NCBI RefSeq assembly: GCF_000332815.1
Contig: NZ_AOFD01000047.1
Coordinates: forward strand, 1 to 34,171
Direction of reading: 5' to 3'
Length of the DNA: 34,171 nucleotides
From: Arthrobacter nitrophenolicus
Lineage (GTDB): Bacteria > Actinomycetota > Actinomycetes > Actinomycetales > Micrococcaceae
Positions 16,358 through 25,358 of this stretch are shown piece by piece (positions within the stretch are counted from its first letter, which is position 1; each line of letters starts with the position of its first letter). Both the position numbers and the translations under genes were made by a program. Below the pieces are notes generated by a model. It saw only the letters and a program-made list of their open reading frames with translations, was not told the DNA's origin and did no database searches.

Positions 16358-18251
16358 CGGGGATCCCTTCCGGAATATTTTGTGGAGTATCCCAGCCTGC
16401 CATGTCCTGCACCGTGGTCAAAGCCATGCCGGCGATCCCAGGCTGCGCGCCTGCGCTCCGGCAGCGCAAGAAGCGAGACCGTGATCCGGTGTGCCGCGCG
16501 GACAAGGCACACAACTGCCCGCGGACGTGCCGCAGCCCATGTTAGAGAGAAGGTGAGGGCCGAGAGCAGGAGCATGGACAGCAGCCCGGGCAGGCCTTCC
16601 GGCCAGGGAAGCGAAGCCCCCGGAAGCTGAGAGCTGAACCGGGCGATGCCTGCGACGCCGGCACTGAACGTTCCAGACACGGCGATGAGGAACGTGGCTG
16701 GCCAGGGGGCCAGGACAATGAGGGGAACCGCTGCGGTTCCCAGCAGGGTCACCGGCGCCACCAGGGGTGACGCGGCCACGTTCGCCAGGAGTGAGTAGGT
16801 CGAAAACTGGGGCTGCAGCAGGACAATGACGGGCCCGCACAGCAGCTGCGCCGACAGCGGAACCGCCACGGCTGCGGCCGCCCACCGGGGAATGGGAGCG
16901 GGAGTCCAGTCAATGATCCGTCTGCCCAGAACGATGATTCCCAGCGTCGCCAGGACCGAAAGCAGGAACCCGAAGCTCCCGCCCAGCCCCGGGTCGACGA
17001 GCAGGAGCCCCATCACCGCCAGGCAGAGGAAACTCAGTCCGCGTCCCCGACGGCCACCGGCGAGGGCAGCCACTGCCACTGCTCCCATCACGGCCGCCCG
17101 CAGGACGCTGGCATCCGGGCCGACGAGCACCACGAACAGTCCCAGCCCGGCCAGGGCCGCCGCGGCCGCGGGTGCACGTGGCATCCGCATCCGCCGGCAG
17201 GCAAGCAGCAGCGCGCCCAGGACAAGGCTGCAGTTGGCGCCGGAGACAGCAGTGAGGTGGGTCATGCCAACAGCTTTCATGCGTTCTCCAGCCCTTCGTC
17301 CAGGGCGCTGGTGTCCCCGGTGACCATGCCCGGGAGGAGGCCTGCGGCATCGGGGGCCAGGAAAGCGGCGGCGCTGACAAAGCGGCTCCGCAGGTCCTTC
17401 GCCGCGCTCTCCAGCCCGGAGCCGCCGTCGGCCGGGCCCGGCGCGGAAGAGGCGGCCAGCGTTCCGGCCTCATACCGTCCGGGATCGGCCGGACGCAGTT
17501 TCCCGGTGGCCCGCACCGCCTGTCCCGGGACCAGGGTCCCCCAGGCCCCACCACCCATGACCACCAGCTGCGCCCGGGTGCGCAGCACCACGCCTCCGGT
17601 GGCGACTTCCCGGGTCAGGACAGGCACGGACCAGCGTTCAGGCGGACCAGCCAGCCCTGGCCTGCCGAGCGGGCGCGGCGCACCGGCCACCTCCACCAGG
17701 GCAACCGCAGTCTTGCCGCCCGCGATGGCTTCGGCGAGCGGGCCGTCAAAACGCTGGCTGGCGGCAACGGAAGAATGGGCTGCAGCGGCGGCGGCGAGCA
17801 GGAGGGCAATGGCAGAGGTGGCCCGGAAGCTGCGCCGGCCCTGCGGACGGACGGCGGGTGTCCGGCCGCGGAGACGCGCCAGCAGCAGCGCGCCGAGGGC
17901 AGCCAGGCCCAGGCAGAGCACGGCCAGGGCCGCGGGCGTCAACCATAACCCGGCAAGGGAGGCTCCCCAGACCATGGCAGCCGGAAGGGCAAGGCGAAGA
18001 TCGGTACGACGGCGCGGAGGCCCGGTCCCGCCGTCGCTGCCGGCACTATCGCGTGGTGCAGCGCCGCCCCTCCGCCCGGGCAGGGCAAGCCTGTCCCGGA
18101 TTGCGTCCATGCGCCCGGAGTATTTGCCGGAGACGGGCGGGTTCCCGCTGTCGTTCCCGTTCGCCCCGCTGGCGCCACTACCGGGGCCGCCACTGACGGC
18201 AGCCTCCACGAACCGGCTCCACCGGCTGCCGCGTCCTCCGTCGCTAGGCAC
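16141..18251 (-). pseudogene. comEC: ComEC/Rec2 competence membrane channel, frameshifted, C-terminus unclear
   Basis: ComEC forms the inner-membrane channel for single-stranded DNA during transformation. The N-terminal part (18251 to 17277) has membrane segments around LALPAAMVWGASLAGLWL and an OB-fold-like DUF4131 region, ending MVTGDTSALDEGLENA then TGA. The second part starts in another frame with MKAVGMTHLTAVSGANCSLV, the conserved ComEC motif, and runs through about eight membrane segments. One missing base at 17281 (a C on the coding strand) separates them; with it the sequence reads GLENAMKAVGMTHLTAVSGAN. Recognisable ComEC sequence fades near 16480. The frame then runs to 16141, implausibly overlapping holA by 217 bp, and no C-terminal metallo-beta-lactamase domain is seen. 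The start at GTG 18251 is uncertain; ATG 18110 is an alternative. Confidence 0.88.
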
Positions 18252-18280
18252 CGGGATGCCCGTTCACCAGCCGCGGCACG

Positions 18281-19165
18281 TCACACCGTCACCAGTGGCA
18301 GCAATGCTTCCAGCATCTTGGGGCCCACACCGTCCACCGCGTCCAGCTCCTCCACGCTCCTGAAGGGACCGTGGTCTGCGCGCCAGTCCACAATCCGCTG
18401 GGCCAGCACCGGCCCCACCTTGGGCAGGGTGTCAAGCTCCGCCGCCACGGCGGTGTTGAGGTTGACCTTCGCACCGCCGGATCCCGGTGCACCACCTGCG
18501 CCGCCCGCGGCACCGGGCGCCCCTGCGGACTCCGATATCGGGGGCGTGGCTTCGCCCTGCCGGGGAACGTGGATTTTTTGTCCGTCCTCGACAACCAGTG
18601 CCAGGTTGAGGCGGTTGAGATCGGCGTCGGACGTGCCGCCGCCCGCGGCGCCGATGGCGTCATGGACGCGGCTCCCCGCCGGCAGGGTCACCACGCCGGG
18701 CGCGGCCACCGCACCGGCAACATGGACCACCACTGGGCCCGCGGAATTTCCCGGAGGTTCAGTCACCCCGGGCAGGCCGTCCCCGTCCGCCCCGGCGTCG
18801 CCGCCGTCTCCGTCCCGGGGTCCGCTCTCCGCCGCCTGGCCGGCGCTGATCCCGGCAAGCGGCAGGATCTGCGGGCGGCCGGACGCGGTCTGCCACCAGA
18901 ACACCGCGCCGGCGGCAACGGCAAGGACGCCGAGCAGGACTGCAGCCCGAAGCCCCAGCCGCCAGCGCAGGACGGGTGCCAGCCCGGCAGGCCCGCCTTC
19001 AACGCCCGCCGTGTCCGGGAGGGGCTCTTCACTCCCCCGGTATTCGAAATCCTGCTCCCCGCCGCCGTCGGCCAGAAGGCCCTTCCGCCCGCCCAGGCTT
19101 GCCTGCAGCCGGGACCTGGCATGGCGCGCCGAAGGACCCGCTGCTCCAGCATCCCGGCGTGACAT
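18281..19165 (-). CDS. comEA: ComEA-like DNA-binding competence protein
   Basis: ComEA is the membrane-anchored double-stranded-DNA receptor of natural transformation. The 294-residue product has a long Arg-rich N-terminus and one membrane segment (LGLRAAVLLGVLAVAAGAVFWW, about residues 70-92). A Gly/Asp-rich spacer and an SLBB domain (VVVHVAGAVAAPGVVTLPAGSRVHDAI) follow, then the C-terminal helix-hairpin-helix pair (VNLNTAVAAELDTLPKVGPVLAQRIVDW and FRSVEELDAVDGVGPKMLEAL). It precedes comEC by 29 bp. Whether these strains are naturally transformable is not shown by the sequence. Confidence 0.93.
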   Translation of the reverse strand: MSRRDAGAAGPSARHARSRLQASLGGRKGLLADGGGEQDFEYRGSEEPLPDTAGVEGGPAGLAPVLRWRLGLRAAVLLGVLAVAAGAVFWWQTASGRPQILPLAGISAGQAAESGPRDGDGGDAGADGDGLPGVTEPPGNSAGPVVVHVAGAVAAPGVVTLPAGSRVHDAIGAAGGGTSDADLNRLNLALVVEDGQKIHVPRQGEATPPISESAGAPGAAGGAGGAPGSGGAKVNLNTAVAAELDTLPKVGPVLAQRIVDWRADHGPFRSVEELDAVDGVGPKMLEALLPLVTV

Positions 19166-19214
19166 GGCTTCACGCTAGGGACATCCGGGCACCTGGCAAC
19201 AGGCCCGCGAGGTG

Positions 19215-20207
19215 CTATGTGGACAGGCTCGGCGCCTTGGGCCCGGGTGCGCCGCCCGCAGCGTCGTGGCCCACGATGACGGCCAGGACACCCAGCCCGG
19301 CATGCGCCGCAAGCACCGCCGGAAGTGAACTGATCTGCGCCGGCGGGCACTGCGGAAGGGCCGCTGCCAGCCTGGCCGCGAGGCCCTCGGCTTCGTCCTG
19401 GTTTCCGAAATGGTGCACCGCCAGCCGGACGGCCTGCCCGGGCTGGGCCTGCGCCTCGGCGGCGACGAGCTCCTCCAGCCGGGCCACCGCCTTGGCGGCC
19501 GACCGCACCTTCTCCAGCGGAACGATCTTGCCGTTCTCCACTGCGAGGATTGGTTTGATGGCCAGCATGGTGCCCAGCAGTGATGCCGCCGGGCCGATCC
19601 GGCCGCCGCGCCGGAGCTGCTCGAGGCTCGGGACGTAAAAATAGACCCTGGTCTGCCCGGCCTGGGCCGCCGCGGCGGAGGCAGTACGGACCGCGTCGGC
19701 GCCGCCGGCCGCAGCCGCCACAGCGGCCTGGACCGCCATGCCCAGCGCCATTCCCACCGTGCGCGAATCAACCACTTCCACCGGGATCCCCACCCGGGCG
19801 GCAGCCAGGCGGGCGGCATCCGCCGTGCCGGAGAGCTCACCGGAGATGTGAATGGAGACGACCTCCTGGTACCCCCGGCGCAGCGCGGCACGGAAGGCCT
19901 GCTCGAATTGCCCGGGCGAGGGGCGGGACGTCTTGACCGGCGTCCCCGCGGCCAGGGCCAGCGCGATGGTTTCCAGGATGTCGTCTTCACCCTCGCCGTA
20001 AATGTCCGCTCCCACCATGACGGGCATGGGGATCACGGTGAGCAGCCCGTCTGCCTTGAGCCCGTCCGCCCACGGCTGCGGCAGGGCCGCAGCCGAGTCC
20101 GTCACCACCGCGGTGCGGACGACGCCGGCTCCGGGCTTGGGCGCGGGGCGGAAACCTGCCAGGCGGGCCCGGAACCAGGGCCAGCCGGTGGCGGAACTGT
20201 CGGGCAA
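19215..20207 (-). CDS. DegV family fatty-acid-binding protein
   Basis: DegV (FakB-like) proteins bind fatty acids for phosphorylation by FakA kinases. The 330-residue product shows RTAVVTDSAAALPQPW, GTPVKTSRPSPGQFEQAF with the conserved TSxPSP motif and VVSIHISGELSGTADAA. FYVPSLEQLRRGGRIG, another signature of the fold, is also present. A TTG start at 20205-20207 is chosen because a perfect AGGAGG sits 4 nt upstream; a GTG at 20223-20225 would put that site inside the gene. No FakA homologue lies in the window. It lies between leuS and comEA. Confidence 0.92.
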   Translation of the reverse strand: MPDSSATGWPWFRARLAGFRPAPKPGAGVVRTAVVTDSAAALPQPWADGLKADGLLTVIPMPVMVGADIYGEGEDDILETIALALAAGTPVKTSRPSPGQFEQAFRAALRRGYQEVVSIHISGELSGTADAARLAAARVGIPVEVVDSRTVGMALGMAVQAAVAAAAGGADAVRTASAAAAQAGQTRVYFYVPSLEQLRRGGRIGPAASLLGTMLAIKPILAVENGKIVPLEKVRSAAKAVARLEELVAAEAQAQPGQAVRLAVHHFGNQDEAEGLAARLAAALPQCPPAQISSLPAVLAAHAGLGVLAVIVGHDAAGGAPGPKAPSLST

Positions 20208-20228
20208 GGGGCCTCCTGGTGTCACTGG

Positions 20229-20256
20229 CCGGCCACCGGAGTTGTCCGGTGGCCGG
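20229..20256. terminator. 12-bp hairpin between leuS and degV
   Basis: CCGGCCACCGGA, a GTTG loop and TCCGGTGGCCGG form a perfect 12-bp stem 10 bp past the leuS stop, on the path to degV. No T-run follows, so it may reduce rather than stop read-through. Confidence 0.6.
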
Positions 20257-20266
20257 GTCCGGCCTG

Positions 20267-22789
20267 CTAGGCCGGGACGATGTTGACCAGTTTAGGTGCC
20301 CGGACGATGACCGTGCGGATGCCGCGGCCGTCCATCGCGCGCTGGACGTTCTCGGAGGCCAGGGCCAGCTCGCGGAGTTCGTCCTCGGAAACATCCGGGG
20401 AGACTTCCAGCCGGTCCCGCACCTTCCCCTGGACCTGGACGACGGCGGTGACCGTCGCCTGGACCAGGAGCGCGGGGTCGTGGACCGGCCAGCCGGCGTT
20501 GGCGACGGATGCGGGGTGGCCCAGCACGTTCCACATGTCTTCGGCAGTGTAGGGCGCAAACAGGCTGAGGATGACGGCAACTGCTTCGGCTGCTTCGCGG
20601 ACGGCCGGATCGGCGCCGCCTGCACCGGAGTCGATGGCCTTGCGGGTGGCGTTGACCAGTTCCATCAGCTTGGCCACCACGACGTTGAACTTGTTGGCGT
20701 CCAGCAGCTCGGCGGCGTCCGCGATGGTGCGGTGCGTGACCGAACGCAGCGCCCGGTCCCCGGTACTGAAGTCGGTGCCGGGAGCGCTGGCGACATCCTG
20801 TGCCAGGCGCCAGGCACGGGCCAGGAACTTGGCGGAGCCGGACGGGGACACATCGGCCCAGTCCACGTCGTCCTCGGGCGGGGAGGCGAAGATCATGGTG
20901 AGGCGGACGGCGTCCACGCCGTACTTGTCCAGCTGCTCACCCAGGTCCACACCGTTGCCCAGCGACTTGCTCATGGCCTTGCCGCCGTTAAGCACCTGGC
21001 CCTGGTTGAGGAGGGCGCTGAACGGTTCGTTGGCCTCTATCATTCCGAGGTCGTTGATGACCTTGGTGAAGAATCGGGCGTACAGCAGGTGCAGGATGGC
21101 GTGCTCCACGCCGCCGACGTACTGCCCCACCGGCATCCAGTCGTTGATCTTCTGCGGATCGAACGGGCCCTCGGTGTAGTGCGGCGACACGAACCGCAGG
21201 AAGTACCAGGACGAGTCCACGAAGGTGTCCATGGTGTCGGTGTCGCGCTTGGCAGGACCGTGGCAGGACGGGCACTCGACATTGACCCACGCTTCGGCGG
21301 CGGCCAGTGGCGAGGTGCCCTTCGGGGCCAGGTCCTCACCACGCAGGTCCGCGGGCAGCGTGACGGGCAGCTGCTCGTCGGGCACGGGCACCTCGCCGCA
21401 GGACGGGCAGTGGATGATCGGAATGGGGGTACCCCAGAACCGCTGCCGGCTCAGCAGCCAGTCGCGGAGGCGGAAGTTCACGAACTTCTCGCCCGTGCCC
21501 TGACGCTCCAGGATGGCGATGGCGGCGGGGATGGCCTCAGACTTGGGCAGCCCGTCCAGCTCGCCGGAGTTGATCAGGGTGCCCTCGCCGGCGGTGGCGG
21601 TGCCGGACACGGCCGGGTCCTCCTCGCCGGTGTCCAGGACCGCGCGTACCGGCAGGTCGAAGGTACGGGCGAAGTCGAGGTCGCGCTGGTCGTGGGCAGG
21701 AACGGCCATGATGGCGCCGGTGCCGTAGTCGGCCAGGACGTAGTCGGCGGCCCAGACGGGCAGCTTTTCCCCGTTCAGCGGGTTGATGGCGTACCGGCCG
21801 GTGAAGACGCCTGTCTTTTCGCGTTCCGTGGACTGGCGTTCGATCTCCGACAGTGCCTTGACCTGTTCACGGTACTCGTCCAGCGCGGCGGCGTGTTCCT
21901 CCGTCACGAGTTCGACGGCGAGCGGTGCATCAGCGGCCACCACGAAGAACGTGGCGCCGTACAGGGTGTCCGGGCGCGTGGTGAAGACAGTGACCTCCTT
22001 GGCGGGCTTGCCGCCGTCGGCCTCGATCACGAAGTTGACGTGGGCACCCTCGGACCGGCCGATCCAGTTCTTCTGCATGGCCAGCACCCGTTCGGGCCAG
22101 TGGCCGCGGAGCTGTTCCATGTCGTCGAGCAGCCGGTCGGCGTAGTCGGTGATCTTGAAGTACCACTGGTTCAGGGACTTCTTGGTGACAGTGGTGCCGC
22201 AGCGCTCGCAGGCTCCGTTGACAACCTGCTCGTTGGCCAGGACGGTCTGGTCCTTGGGGCACCAGTTGACCGGCGAATTCTTCCGGTACGCCAGGCCGCG
22301 CTCGTAGAAGCGCTTGAAGAGCCACTGGGTCCAGCGGTAGTACTCGGGATCCGAGGTGTGCAGCCGGCGGGACCAGTCCGCGGAGATGGCATAACGCTTG
22401 AAGGACGCGGCCTGGGTGTCGATGTTCGCGTACGTCCACTCGCTGGGGTGGGCGTTCCGCTTGATCGCGGCGTTCTCCGCCGGCAGGCCAAAGGAGTCCC
22501 AGCCGATCGGATGCAGCACGTCATAGCCCTGCTGGCGGAGGTAGCGGGCCACGACGTCGCCCATCGCGAACGCTTCGGCGTGGCCCATGTGCAGGTCCCC
22601 GGACGGGTACGGGAACATGTCCAGCACGTACCGCCGCTCCCGTGATCCGTCGTCGACAGGGGTGAAGACCTTCAGGTCCTCCCACACCTGCGGCCACTTG
22701 GCCTCCATGGCCGTGAAGCTGTACGTGCCCTCCTCGGGTGCTTCCGCTGCCACTGCTGCTCCGGTCTCTGTCTCCGGCTGAACGCCCAC
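20267..22789 (-). CDS. leuS: Leucyl-tRNA synthetase
   Basis: LeuRS charges tRNA-Leu with leucine. The 840-residue class-I enzyme contains the HIGH-type motif HMGHAEAF (PYPSGDLHMGHAE), an editing CP1 domain around residues 250-420 (TTRPDTLYGATF, VPAHDQRDLDFA), zinc-type cysteine pairs (CERCG; CPSC) and the KMSKS motif as AMSKSLGNGV. An anticodon-binding C-terminus follows. The GTG at 22787-22789 gives the expected start (GVQPETETG) with GAGGG 5 nt upstream; the open frame extends further, but through the regulatory leader. The leader peptide and terminator at 22877-22965 indicate leucine-dependent attenuation. Confidence 0.96.
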   Translation of the reverse strand: MGVQPETETGAAVAAEAPEEGTYSFTAMEAKWPQVWEDLKVFTPVDDGSRERRYVLDMFPYPSGDLHMGHAEAFAMGDVVARYLRQQGYDVLHPIGWDSFGLPAENAAIKRNAHPSEWTYANIDTQAASFKRYAISADWSRRLHTSDPEYYRWTQWLFKRFYERGLAYRKNSPVNWCPKDQTVLANEQVVNGACERCGTTVTKKSLNQWYFKITDYADRLLDDMEQLRGHWPERVLAMQKNWIGRSEGAHVNFVIEADGGKPAKEVTVFTTRPDTLYGATFFVVAADAPLAVELVTEEHAAALDEYREQVKALSEIERQSTEREKTGVFTGRYAINPLNGEKLPVWAADYVLADYGTGAIMAVPAHDQRDLDFARTFDLPVRAVLDTGEEDPAVSGTATAGEGTLINSGELDGLPKSEAIPAAIAILERQGTGEKFVNFRLRDWLLSRQRFWGTPIPIIHCPSCGEVPVPDEQLPVTLPADLRGEDLAPKGTSPLAAAEAWVNVECPSCHGPAKRDTDTMDTFVDSSWYFLRFVSPHYTEGPFDPQKINDWMPVGQYVGGVEHAILHLLYARFFTKVINDLGMIEANEPFSALLNQGQVLNGGKAMSKSLGNGVDLGEQLDKYGVDAVRLTMIFASPPEDDVDWADVSPSGSAKFLARAWRLAQDVASAPGTDFSTGDRALRSVTHRTIADAAELLDANKFNVVVAKLMELVNATRKAIDSGAGGADPAVREAAEAVAVILSLFAPYTAEDMWNVLGHPASVANAGWPVHDPALLVQATVTAVVQVQGKVRDRLEVSPDVSEDELRELALASENVQRAMDGRGIRTVIVRAPKLVNIVPA

Positions 22790-22876
22790 TGCTGCCCTCT
22801 TCTGTTCTGTACGGCACTTGTGCTGCCATAACGGCCTGATCCTCCCGCAGCGGCCCGGGAAATCCTCCCGGACACA

Positions 22877-22902
22877 CAAAAGCCCCTCGCCATGGAGGGG
22901 CT
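22877..22902 (-). terminator. Intrinsic terminator of the leuS attenuator
   Basis: On the minus strand, AGCCCCTC, a six-base loop and GAGGGGCT form a perfect 8-bp stem followed by TTTTGTGTG. It lies 36 bp after the leader-peptide stop and about 90 bp before the leuS start, so transcription must pass it to reach leuS. Confidence 0.88.
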
Positions 22903-22905
22903 GCC

Positions 22906-22948
22906 GCTCAGCTGTCCGTTGTCTCGGACACCCGGCGGCTAGCTAAGC
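22906..22948 (-). promoter_or_regulatory. Pausing/anti-antiterminator hairpin of the leuS leader
   Basis: On the minus strand, GCTTAGCT (overlapping the last Leu codon, the Ser codon and the stop of the leader peptide) can pair with AGCTGAGC 27 nt downstream, using one G-U pair. An inner TGTCCG/CGGACA stem (22925-22930 with 22913-22918) sits within it. A ribosome stalled on the Leu codons would cover the upstream arm, freeing the downstream arm next to the terminator. This is structure by eye; alternative folds need computation. Confidence 0.55.
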
Positions 22949-22965
22949 AGAAGAATCGCACGCAT
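22939..22965 (-). CDS. leuS leader peptide MRAILLLS
   Basis: An eight-codon ORF (ATG CGT GCG ATT CTT CTG CTT, then AGC and TAG) has three consecutive leucine codons. Two of them are CTT, unusual in a genome that otherwise prefers CTG and CTC, so charging of a minor tRNA-Leu may be sensed. No Shine-Dalgarno is present, but a TAAAGT -10-like hexamer (complement of 22972-22977) ends 6 nt before the ATG, predicting a leaderless transcript starting at the ATG. Followed by a hairpin, a terminator and leuS, it has the layout of a ribosome-mediated leucine attenuator. Confidence 0.82.
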   Translation of the reverse strand: MRAILLLS

Positions 22966-22971
22966 GGAACT

Positions 22972-22977
22972 ACTTTA
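22972..22977 (-). promoter_or_regulatory. Predicted -10 element of the leuS leader transcript
   Basis: TAAAGT on the minus strand ends 6 nt upstream of the leader-peptide ATG, which would place the transcript start at or next to the ATG. No convincing -35 hexamer is visible at the usual spacing, so this rests on the -10 match and position. Confidence 0.5.
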
Positions 22978-23009
22978 GCGCACCTGCGGGAGGCGGGGAC
23001 GAACGGGGC

Positions 23010-23039
23010 TGTACCCGGCAGGTTGCCCGTCACTAGACT
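23010..23039 (+). promoter_or_regulatory. Possible promoter of the PEP-utilising gene
   Basis: TGTACC (23010-23015) and TAGACT (23034-23039) are separated by 18 bp and lie 40 bp upstream of the ATG at 23080. The -10 match is fair and the -35 is weak. This promoter would be divergent from that of the leuS leader. Confidence 0.4.
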
Positions 23040-23079
23040 GGAACCGGGCCGTCCGGGCCCCGATCCGGCAGGTGACGCC

Positions 23080-25330
23080 ATGCATGATGCGGAGAACGCC
23101 GCGGGCGCGGAAGGCCGCTTTCCCCGGCTTGGCGGAGCCGCCGCACTGCAGCGGGACGCTGTTGGCGGCAAGGCCGCCGCCCTGTCCCGGCTGCGGATGA
23201 CAGGGTTCCGGGTTCCGCCCGGATACGTGGTCACCCGTGCCGCCTACGACGACGCCTCGGGACGCGGCGACTGGTTGCGCCTGTTGCAGGACGCTGCCCT
23301 CGCTGCGGGCCCCGGCCCCTATGCCGTCCGCTCCTCCGCCGCCGCTGAAGACCTGCCGGGTGCGTCCTACGCCGGCATGTACGAAAGCTACCTCAACGTC
23401 GAGCCGGCAGGCCTGGCCGCTGCGGTTGCCCGCTGCTTCCAGTCGGCGGAGGCCGGCAGGGTGCGCGCCTATCAGGAGTCCCTCGGCCAGGCCGGCAGCG
23501 GAGCCATGGCCGTGCTGGTCCAGCAGATGGTGGAGCCCACGGCGGCGGGTGTCGCATTCTCCGCCAACCCGCTGACCGGGGCCCGGGACGAAACTGTTAT
23601 TTCCGCTGTGCCGGGGCTCGCTGAAGGGCTCGTCTCCGGCTCCGAGGGCGGAGAAGAATGGACAGTCCGGAACGGCAGCGCCACGTGCACCCGCGGCGGG
23701 GACCTCCTGACGGCGGAAGTCGCGACGGCGGTGGCGGCCGCGGCCCAGCGGGTCGCCGGGCATTTCGGTGCTCCCCAGGATGTCGAATGGGCGCTGGACA
23801 GGTCCGGCCAGGTCCAGCTTGTGCAGGCGCGGCCAATGACCGCCGTCCCTGAACCGGTGGCCTGGCAGCGGCCGGGGAAGGGCGTGTGGATCCGCAACTT
23901 CCGGCTGGGCGAATGGCTGCCCGAACCGGTCACCCCGCTCTTCATGGACTGGCTGGTGCCAACCCTGGACTCCGCCTACAACCGGGCTGTGGCGCACTCC
24001 ACCGGCGTCCAGGTGCCGATGGAACACGCCGCGGTCAACGGCTGGTACTACGTGGCTCCGCCGACGCCGAGGGCGCTCCCCCACCTGCTGTTTGGCGGGT
24101 CGCTGCGCTACATCTTCAACTGCGTGGTCCGTCCCATGCTGGACCCGCGCGGTGCCGACCGCGCTGTCCTGCGGAGCCTGGAGGACGAATGGCGGACGGA
24201 GTGCCTCCCGGCCTACCGCCGCCTGGCGGAGGGACAGCCGGCGGGCGGCGATGCGGCCGGCCTTCCGGACATCATCGGCCAGGTGGAGGACGTGGTGGGC
24301 GCGGCAGGAGCCTACCTTTGGTACTTCTCGGTCACCGGCGGTGCCGCCTGGAAGATGGAGATGGCCCTTGCCCGCTTCTGGCGGCGGCACCTGGCGGCCG
24401 CTGTGGCTTCCGGGGTCCCGGCGGCATCCGGGGCTGAGGGCTACCAGGTACTGCTCGGCGGGCTGCTCCCGTCCGCCCCGCCCCAGGTGCCCCATGCCGT
24501 GTACAGCCTTGACTGGTACCACAGGACAGCGGGCGAGGAGCCGGCAGTGTCACTGGCACCGGCCGACGCCAGGCGCCATGCTCCCTCCAATGCCGCGGAC
24601 CGGCGCCGGGCGGCCGAGGCTGCCTGCCGTCGGACCCTGCGCGGAACCCGCCGCTGCGCCGCTTCGACACCCTCCTGGCCGTTGCCCAGCACTACGCGCT
24701 GTTGCGGGAGGAACAGGCCCGCGACTTCACGCTGGGCTGGCCGCTGCTGCGCCGGTGCGCTGCGCGAATTGGAACAATCCTGCAGCAGGCCGGAACCATC
24801 AGCGATCCGGAGGACGTCTACTTCCTTACCCGGCGGGAGCTCCGAACCAACGGACCACCCCGGCACGCTGAGGTGTCCCGGCGCCGGATGATTGGCTGCG
24901 GCAGCGGAAACTCGACGCGCCGCTCACCCTGGGCACTCTGCCCCTGCTGGGCAACTCCTTTGACCGGATAGCCAACAAGGCCCGTTCAGAACGCGCCCTT
25001 CCCGCAGGGGCACTCAGCGGGCACCCGGCAAGCCCCGGCCGCGCCCGCGGGCAGGTCCGGCTGGTCGGCGGTCCGGCCGACTTCGCGGGCTTCCGGCCGG
25101 GCGAAGTCCTCGTGGCCAGGGCGACGGCACCTGCCTGGACCCCGCTCTTCGCCAGCGCCGCCGCCGTCGTCACGGATACGGGTAACCTCGCCGCGCATGC
25201 CTCCCTGGTGGCGCGGGAATACGGGATTCCGGCCGTGGTGGGCACCGGCAACGCCACGAGGGTCCTGCACACCGGCCAATGGGTCACAGTGGATGGCAGT
25301 AAAGGGATCGTGGAAACCGGCACAGTCTGA
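23080..25330 (+). pseudogene. PEP/pyruvate-binding, PEP-utilising enzyme (rifampicin phosphotransferase-like), two frameshifts (probable sequence errors)
   Basis: Domain order matches phosphotransferases of the PEP synthase/PPDK family. The N-terminal ATP-binding domain (VGGKAAALSRLRMTGFRVPPGY, AVRSSAAAEDLPGASYAGMYESY, VLVQQMVEPTAAGVAFSANP, VQLVQARPMT) precedes a central helical region (RNFRLGEWLPEPVTPLF). The C-terminal swivelling domain carries the phospho-histidine in TGNLAAHASLVAREYGIPAVVGTG. Adding one G near 24643 (GCGGAACCC to GCGGGAACCC) and one near 24887 (CCGGATGAT to CCGGGATGAT) joins three frames into 750 residues. That restores LRRFDTLLAVAQHYALLREEQ and DDWLRQRKLDAPLTLG. AGGTGA lies 4 nt before the ATG. 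Architecture and length are close to rifampicin phosphotransferase, but the substrate is unproven. Confidence 0.82.
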
Positions 25331-25358
25331 GTCCGGGGCCGGCCCTGGCTCCGAAGGG

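Noticed and set aside
20219..22645. An 808-codon open frame on the plus strand
   Set aside because: It is antisense to leuS, whose translation carries all class-I synthetase motifs; its translation is rich in Gly/Val/Asp/His with no family resemblance. Long antisense frames are common in high-GC coding DNA.
22790..22879. A 30-residue N-terminal extension of LeuRS from 22879
   Set aside because: It would begin inside the terminator T-run and cross the leader; the GTG at 22789 has a ribosome-binding site and the expected N-terminus.
22790..22977. A T-box riboswitch upstream of leuS
   Set aside because: No specifier loop or T-box consensus was recognised; the short Leu-rich ORF plus terminator explains the region better.
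22975..24522. A 515-codon open frame on the minus strand
   Set aside because: It is antisense to the PEP-utilising gene, whose ATP-binding motifs are intact; no motif in the antisense translation.
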